DNA from: CAYGWP01 sp964353455
GTDB lineage: Bacteria; Planctomycetota; Phycisphaerae; FEN-1346
Assembly (NCBI GenBank): GCA_964353455.1
Contig: CAYGWP010000590.1
Coordinates: 1 to 14,195, forward strand
Length of the DNA: 14,195 nt
Reading direction: 5' to 3'
Both the position numbers and the translations under genes were made by a program. The notes beneath the pieces are model-generated. The model ran no database searches. It had not been told where the DNA came from and saw only the letters and a list, made by a program, of their open reading frames with translations. This document shows, one piece after another, positions 14,194-14,195 of the stretch; position 1 is the stretch's first letter, and each line of letters opens with the position of its first letter.

Positions 14194-14195
14194 GA

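Noticed and set aside
1..14195. tRNA, rRNA or known riboswitch
   Set aside because: No cloverleaf, conserved rRNA segment or familiar riboswitch core was recognised by eye; a covariance-model scan would settle this.

Overview
The window is about 14 kb of GC-rich bacterial DNA in which every convincing gene lies on the minus strand, so the genes read from right to left. Its features are large Sec-exported HEAT-repeat proteins, a lipoprotein S41/PDZ protease, a secreted PDZ protein behind an ECF sigma factor, and short intergenic repeats. Together they suggest an uncultured member of the Planctomycetota, perhaps Phycisphaerae-like. This is inference from gene style only; no rRNA or marker gene is present.

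Layout in transcription order. The right end (13754-14195) has no gene. It holds several hairpins and a 138-base inverted-repeat element with three internal hairpins. A promoter at 13725-13753 starts a likely four-gene operon: an 818-aa exported HEAT-repeat protein, a ROK-family sugar kinase, a small eight-cysteine zinc-ribbon protein and an S41 (Ctp/Tsp) lipoprotein protease. The -35 box of a near-consensus promoter overlaps the protease stop codon and drives GTP-dependent PEP carboxykinase (pckG). NAD-dependent malate dehydrogenase (mdh) follows. Arrays of 7-base-period repeats lie on both sides of mdh: one between pckG and mdh, and a palindromic one just after mdh.

Next is a compact operon: an ECF sigma factor, an overlapping single-pass membrane protein (probable anti-sigma factor) and an exported PDZ protein with a threefold repeated C-terminal module. 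It ends in a clear intrinsic terminator at 2441-2486. After that come an exported TPR/HEAT protein and, behind its own promoter, a GH4 glycosidase of the alpha-galactosidase type that runs off the left edge.

How the genes may work together: PckG and Mdh link PEP, oxaloacetate and malate (gluconeogenesis or mixed-acid fermentation). The GH4 enzyme and the ROK kinase fit release and phosphorylation of sugars. The sigma/anti-sigma/PDZ set looks like a cell-envelope signalling unit. The least explained material is the intergenic repeats, the terminal structured element and the repeat module of the PDZ protein.
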